Positions 52,952 to 56,338 of a stretch of DNA of 56,338 nt are shown here, one piece after another. Every line of letters begins with the position of its first letter. Within the stretch, counting starts at the first letter, position 1. The position numbers were made by a program, and so were the translations under genes. This stretch comes from Anaerovibrio lipolyticus (GTDB lineage: Bacteria > Bacillota > Negativicutes > Selenomonadales > Selenomonadaceae). The notes below the pieces were generated by a model that was not told where the DNA came from, searched no databases, and was given only the letters and a program-made list of their open reading frames with translations. Location: positions 1 to 56,338 of the forward strand of contig NZ_JADYTY010000012.1 in assembly GCF_021531495.1 (NCBI RefSeq). Direction: 5' to 3'.

Positions 52952-53392
52952 ATGCTTAATGTTTATTTGGGAGATTGCGAAAATGAAGTATATAATCCGC
53001 CTGTATATTTTATTAATCAATATGAGGATGCATGGTTGGAAACGCAATTGGCCAAGGATATGATTCAGGATATAGATAAATCTAAGGTGGTGGGACCTCA
53101 TTTAATACAAAGTCCTGTGCTAGGCCCCATATCTCCTCGTGAGTTATCAGGCGGTGTCAAGACATTATTGTTATTTGCTTTTGATGAAAGTGGAAGAATT
53201 TTTAATGCAACTGCCTGTGGGGATAACTGTGCAAAATGGATATTGAAGATTGCAGAAAAAAAGGATTTGACCATTAGTTTACATCACAGTATGAATTTTG
53301 GTGATGGAGCATATACTATTAGGATTCTTAACAATGGAAGGATTGTACATAATCAGGGAGAATGGCTTGATGTAGTATATGATTTTTTGTGA
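52952..53392 (+). CDS. DUF4869 family protein
   Basis: A 146-residue cytoplasmic protein that I place in DUF4869 by its N-terminal LNVYLGDCENEVYNPPVYF, the central VVGPHLIQSPVLGPISPRELSGGVKTLLL and the C-terminal GRIVHNQGEWLDVV. The function is unknown. Members usually precede a gene for a small P-loop protein, exactly as here (9 bp to the next start). GAGGTGATAGG precedes the ATG. The pair is AT-richer than nifJ. Confidence 0.74.
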   Translation: MLNVYLGDCENEVYNPPVYFINQYEDAWLETQLAKDMIQDIDKSKVVGPHLIQSPVLGPISPRELSGGVKTLLLFAFDESGRIFNATACGDNCAKWILKIAEKKDLTISLHHSMNFGDGAYTIRILNNGRIVHNQGEWLDVVYDFL

Positions 53393-53401
53393 GGCTTGAG
53401 T

Positions 53402-54142
53402 ATGAAGGGTAAGTATAATATTTTTGTACAAAATAATAGGCTTCGCTATGACTTTGTAATTTCACGAAATATTACTATAATTCGGGGCGATAGCGCTACG
53501 GGTAAAACTACGTTGCTTGAATTGTTGGAGGCTTACGATAGGGATGGAGATAGCAGTGGTGTTCTAGTAAAATGTGATGCGCCATGTGTAGTTATTGGCG
53601 GTAATCGCTGGGCGGAGAATTTACAATTTATTCATAATAGCATAGTTTTTATTGATGGATGCAATAGATTTGTTAAATCCGAGGACTTTGCTATTCATGT
53701 TAAAAATTCAGATAACTACTTTGTGATTGTAACTAGGGATGATTTACAAAATCTTCCCTACAGTGTAAAGGAAATTTATGGTATCAGAGAATCTGGAAAA
53801 TATGCAGGTCTGAAGCAGGTATATAATGAATTTTACCAATTATATGGGGATGTAAAAAATACTCAGTTGGGTAATCAGGATATTTTGCTGGTGGAGGATT
53901 CTAATGCAGGATTTGAATTTTTTAGCAATGTATGGAGTGGTGAAGCTCACTGCATAAGTGCTAGAGGAAAATCTAATATCTTTAAATTGTTACAGAAATT
54001 TAGGCAGAATAAAATCCTAGTCATAGCAGATGGGGCAGCTTTTGGATGCGAGATGGAAAAAGTTATCAGAAAACGCCGTAAAACCCCTGTCTTTAGACAT
54101 GGGGATATAAGGCGTGTCCACCTAATTTGCGTAAGCAATTGA
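53402..54142 (+). pseudogene. P-loop ATPase gene, 3' end cut off by an IS element
   Basis: The ORF has 246 codons, of which about 221 (to about 54066) are native and the rest read into the IS left end. Walker A is GDSATGKTT (about residue 30), with a hydrophobic strand and aspartate at SIVFIDGCNR (about 80) and a late segment ILVIADGAAFGCEMEKV that in related AAA-like proteins is followed by 50 or more residues. Those residues are missing, and the sequence across the IS belongs to nadC. ATG 53402 follows GAGG by 7 nt. It pairs with the DUF4869 gene. The truncated protein may be inactive. Confidence 0.72.
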
Positions 54143-55503
54143 CGGTGGACAAAATAAAAATGCTAATAATTTTTCTCGCTGTTCGATTGTATGTTTTCTG
54201 TAAATATGATAAAATATACACACAAACGTAATTTCTGAAAGAGGTGAGAAAATGAAGTACGCAAAGGGTTTCAAGTTTAGAATCTATCCAAATGCAGAGC
54301 AACAAAAATTCATAAATCAGACATTGGGATGTGCGCGTTTTGTGTATAATCATTTTCTTGCTGTCAGACGAGATAGCTGGCAGGAAAAGCGTGAGTCTGT
54401 AACCTATGTAAAGTCAAGCCGTTTGCTGACAGAACTTAAATGCCATCCAGATTTCGTGTGGTTGAAATCTGTTGACAGTATGGCTTTGCAGGAAGCCCTG
54501 AGAAATTTGGACAGGGCATTTCAGAATTTCTTTAAAAAGCAGTCTGGCTATCCAAAATTCAAGTCTAAGCACAGCCACAATCAGTCCTATCGTACCAGAA
54601 ACCAGTCAGGGGGTATCCGTATCATTGACGGTAATATCAAGCTCCCCAGAATCGGCATAGTGAAAACCAAGCTATCAAGAGAATTTGAGGGGCGCATCCT
54701 AAATGCCACTGTCAGCCGTACTGCATCGGGAAAATACTTTGTTTCATTGTGCGTAGAGATGGATATTGAGTTGCTACTGGGGCGGAACAATGGTCGGCAG
54801 ATTGGCATTGATGTTGGTATAAAGGACTTCTATTCCAATGACCAAGGAGATACCGTAACCAATCCACACATTTTGAAAGGAATGGAGAAAAAGCTAAAAC
54901 GTCTGCAAAGAAGCCTGTCAAGAAAGGTCAAGGGCAGTAATAACCGTAACAAGGCTAGAATCAAGGTGGCCAGATTACAAGAAAGGATAGCCAATATCCG
55001 CAAGGATTTCCTGCATAAGGAATCTACTAGGCTTGTAAGAGAAAATCAGCTGATTGCGGTAGAAAACCTAAAGGTTAAGAATATGTTGAGAAACCACAAA
55101 TTGGCCAAGGCCGTATCTGATGTAAGCTGGGGTGAGTTTTTCCGTATGTTGGAATACAAGGCCAAGCTATATGGCTGTGATGTGGTGAAGGTGGATACTT
55201 TCTATCCGTCAAGCCAGACCTGTTCCTGCTGTGGCTATCAGAATAAGGCTACAAAGAATCTTGGTATTCGTAAATGGACTTGTCCACAGTGCAATACCTA
55301 TCATGACAGGGATGTAAACGCCGCTAGGAATATTTTAAGAAAAGCCTTGGAAATGCAGAAATCAGCATAAGCTAAAGAATAAAATACCGTGGGACACACG
55401 GAAATCTACGCTTGGGGAGAGCGTGTAAGACATATAGGCCACGGCATATATGCAGTGCTCAAGGAACCAAGAATCCCTTGCCTTTAGGCATGGGGAGTGT
55501 CAA
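54067..55503 (+). mobile_element. IS200/IS605-type element with tnpB only
   Basis: The left end carries the imperfect hairpin CCCCTGTC-TTTA-GACA-T-GGGG (54084-54104). The right end carries the related hairpin CCCTTGCC-TTTA-GGCA-T-GGGG (55475-55494) followed by AGTGTCAA, the typical right cleavage site. The left boundary is inferred as just after TTAT (54063-54066). There is no tnpA, so movement would need a transposase in trans. No target duplication is expected for the family. The flanks belong to two different genes, an ATPase on the left and nadC on the right. Confidence 0.85.
54252..55370 (+). CDS. tnpB: RNA-guided endonuclease TnpB (OrfB, IS605 family)
   Basis: A 372-residue protein that looks intact. 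The N-terminal helix-turn-helix-like region KGFKFRIYPNAEQQKFINQTLGCARFVYN is followed by a split RuvC domain with the three acidic residues in QIGIDVGIKDF (about 187), LIAVENLKVKNML (about 270) and YHDRDVNAARNIL (about 357), and a four-cysteine zinc ribbon (CSCCGYQ...CPQCNTYHD). TnpB uses an omega-RNA made from the element's 3' end to cut DNA matching the adjoining sequence next to a short TAM. GAAAGAGGTGAG precedes the ATG. Confidence 0.93.
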   Translation: MKYAKGFKFRIYPNAEQQKFINQTLGCARFVYNHFLAVRRDSWQEKRESVTYVKSSRLLTELKCHPDFVWLKSVDSMALQEALRNLDRAFQNFFKKQSGYPKFKSKHSHNQSYRTRNQSGGIRIIDGNIKLPRIGIVKTKLSREFEGRILNATVSRTASGKYFVSLCVEMDIELLLGRNNGRQIGIDVGIKDFYSNDQGDTVTNPHILKGMEKKLKRLQRSLSRKVKGSNNRNKARIKVARLQERIANIRKDFLHKESTRLVRENQLIAVENLKVKNMLRNHKLAKAVSDVSWGEFFRMLEYKAKLYGCDVVKVDTFYPSSQTCSCCGYQNKATKNLGIRKWTCPQCNTYHDRDVNAARNILRKALEMQKSA

Positions 55504-55519
55504 GTTTCCAGTGGAGCGT
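55371..55519 (+). ncRNA. Presumed omega-RNA (3' region of tnpB plus guide)
   Basis: Between the tnpB stop and the right end lie stacked hairpins: CCGTG/CACGG (about 55387-55403), ACGCT/AGCGT (about 55408-55425), and the terminal right-end hairpin at 55475-55494. By analogy with ISDra2 the RNA probably begins inside tnpB and ends in about 16 nt of flank beginning GTTTCCAGTGGAGCG at 55504, which is nadC sequence. Boundaries are inferred. Confidence 0.6.
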
Positions 55520-55581
55520 TGACTCATTCTGCACCAATTTTGGATATAAGTTTGAAGCATTTGAAGGCATTGGAGGAGTAA
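55504..55581 (+). pseudogene. nadC: nadC 3' remnant (quinolinate phosphoribosyltransferase C-terminus)
   Basis: Immediately after the IS right end an open frame reads VSSGALTHSAPILDISL and ends in KALEE and a stop, 25 codons in all. GVDxISxGALTHSxxxLDISL is the conserved C-terminal strand and helix of NadC, and niaR follows as it does in many Firmicutes nad operons. About 90 percent of nadC and the rest of the operon are absent from the left side of the IS. The fragment overlaps the ribosome site of niaR, which explains why it persists. Confidence 0.8.
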
Positions 55582-55584
55582 TAT

Positions 55585-56121
55585 ATGATGAGCGGAGCAG
55601 AACGCAGAAAGAAAATTATAGATATGATACGAGAGGCTTCTGCTCCTCTTTCAGGCGGGGCCCTAGGAAAGGCTGCCGGTGTCAGCCGTCAGGTGGTGGT
55701 GCAGGATATTGCCCTGCTGCGTACTGAGGGCTATCCTATTCTGGCCACAGCTAGAGGTTATATTCTGGATCAGCCCAAGCAGGCTGTGCGCCGCTTCAAG
55801 ATGTTCCACACCAATGAGCAAACAGAAAAGGAGCTGACCACTATTGTGGATTTGGGAGGCTGTGTGCAGGATGTGATGGTAAATCATCGTGTGTACGGAC
55901 GGATTTCGGCTCCTTTGAATATTAAAAATCGCCGGGATGTGCAGCATTTTATGGAGAATCTGCGCAGTGGCAAATCTACGCCTTTGCTAAATGTAACCTC
56001 CGGCTACCATTTTCATACCGTATCTGCCGATAGTGAGGAAATTCTGGATGAAATAGAAGCTGCCCTTAAGGAGCAGAACTTTCTGTGTGAGATTTTCTCC
56101 TACGAAGCCGATGTAATTTAA
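55585..56121 (+). CDS. niaR: Niacin-responsive repressor NiaR (HTH + 3H domain)
   Basis: A 178-residue regulator. An N-terminal winged helix (HTH_11; about 1-62, APLSGGALGKAAGVSRQVVVQDIALLR) is followed by the 3H domain (about 75-175), named for three metal-binding histidines, seen in FKMFHTNEQ, VNHRVYGRI and SGYHFHTVSAD. NiaR represses NAD synthesis and niacin uptake genes when nicotinate is present. The start has GGAGGAG at 55572-55578 within the nadC remnant. Its ordinary promoter and upstream partners seem lost by the IS-linked rearrangement, so expression may now depend on the IS or a local promoter. Confidence 0.92.
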   Translation: MMSGAERRKKIIDMIREASAPLSGGALGKAAGVSRQVVVQDIALLRTEGYPILATARGYILDQPKQAVRRFKMFHTNEQTEKELTTIVDLGGCVQDVMVNHRVYGRISAPLNIKNRRDVQHFMENLRSGKSTPLLNVTSGYHFHTVSADSEEILDEIEAALKEQNFLCEIFSYEADVI

Positions 56122-56208
56122 TTTTGCAGTAAAGAAGGCAAGGTGAAGAAAATTTGATGGTACTAGACTAAATATGTATGAATTAGATGAAAACATCGCA
56201 TTTGCAAA

Positions 56209-56335
56209 TTCTGATTTATCGAGTTACCTCTTTCCTCAAATATTGTAAATGAAAGTCGTTATGTTAGTGGGTTCTTGAAATACAGCCTGCGGTCATGGCG
56301 ACTTTTGCTCTGTCCGACTTAATGGCCCTAACTGA
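56209..56335 (+). repeat. 127-bp dispersed repeat, copy 2
   Basis: 124 of 127 positions match 45174-45300 (differences A/C, C/T, T/A). It starts 88 bp after niaR and ends 3 bp before the window edge, with unrelated flanks on the left. The 87 bp between niaR and the repeat show no terminator or gene. Confidence 0.9.
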
Positions 56336-56338
56336 GGG

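Noticed and set aside
53402-54142. Taking the 246-codon ATPase ORF as a normal full gene
   Set aside because: Its last 25 or so codons lie inside the IS left end, including the end hairpin.
55497-55727. 76-codon frame MSSFQWSVDSF... at the IS right end
   Set aside because: It starts in the IS end and overlaps niaR in the wrong frame; the NadC-like frame explains the sequence better.

Overview
The window reads as chromosome of a Gram-negative-type Firmicute (Negativicutes, most likely Selenomonadaceae; an Anaerovibrio- or Selenomonas-like genus is a guess). The reasons are an SLH-domain outer-membrane porin (OmpM type), Firmicutes-style gene order (secG-estA-rnr-smpB; NiaR), strong AGGAGG ribosome sites with frequent GTG/TTG starts, and an anaerobic gene set (class III ribonucleotide reductase, a 1176-residue pyruvate:ferredoxin oxidoreductase, sucCD).

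Layout. 1-1.5 kb: 3' end of a 23S rRNA gene, 5S rRNA and 13 tRNAs. 1.6-2.8 kb: membrane metallophosphoesterase. 2.8-3.4 kb: a gene-poor stretch that holds a probable small RNA and a convergent type I toxin-antitoxin-like locus with a 27-residue membrane peptide. 3.5-4.9 kb: the SLH porin with a long 5' hairpin leader. 5.1-5.9 kb: DUF3990 (ADP-ribosyltransferase-like) gene plus a small partner. 6-10.7 kb: LacI-type regulator divergent from a polar amino-acid ABC transporter, then a cell-wall amidase. 10.8-18.1 kb: nrdD and a complete branched-chain amino-acid ABC transporter. 18.2-25.8 kb: CBS-ACT protein, pyruvate kinase, secG-est-rnr-smpB, and a phosphofructokinase with altered active-site residues. 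25.9-29.5 kb: chemoreceptor and a response regulator with degenerate GGDEF-EAL domains. 29.8-36.1 kb: sucCD, galU-galE-ychF, nitrilase, DUF951. 36.2-41.3 kb: surface-polysaccharide-like operon (ligase-like protein, LTA-synthase-like sulfatase, methyltransferase-glycosyltransferase fusion). 41.5-45.2 kb: second chemoreceptor and a SPINDLY-type O-GlcNAc transferase.

45.2-49.3 kb is accessory: one copy of a 127-bp dispersed repeat, a second type I toxin-antitoxin-like locus with a leader ORF overlapping the hydrophobic ORF, then garR-like dehydrogenase, sfsA, a DUF1232 protein, and a RelBE-type module whose near-perfect 32-bp inverted repeat covers its own promoter. 49.3-56.3 kb: PFOR, a DUF4869/P-loop ATPase pair, an IS200/IS605-type element carrying only tnpB, a 25-codon 3' remnant of nadC, niaR, and the second copy of the 127-bp repeat.

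The most informative structure is the IS junction. The left flank is an interrupted ATPase gene and the right flank is the C-terminal tail of nadC, followed by its usual neighbour niaR. The element therefore sits at a rearrangement breakpoint rather than a simple insertion, and the guide of its presumed omega-RNA would match nadC. Other points worth testing are the two type I toxin-like loci, the phosphofructokinase substitutions, and the DUF3990 and DUF4869 gene pairs.
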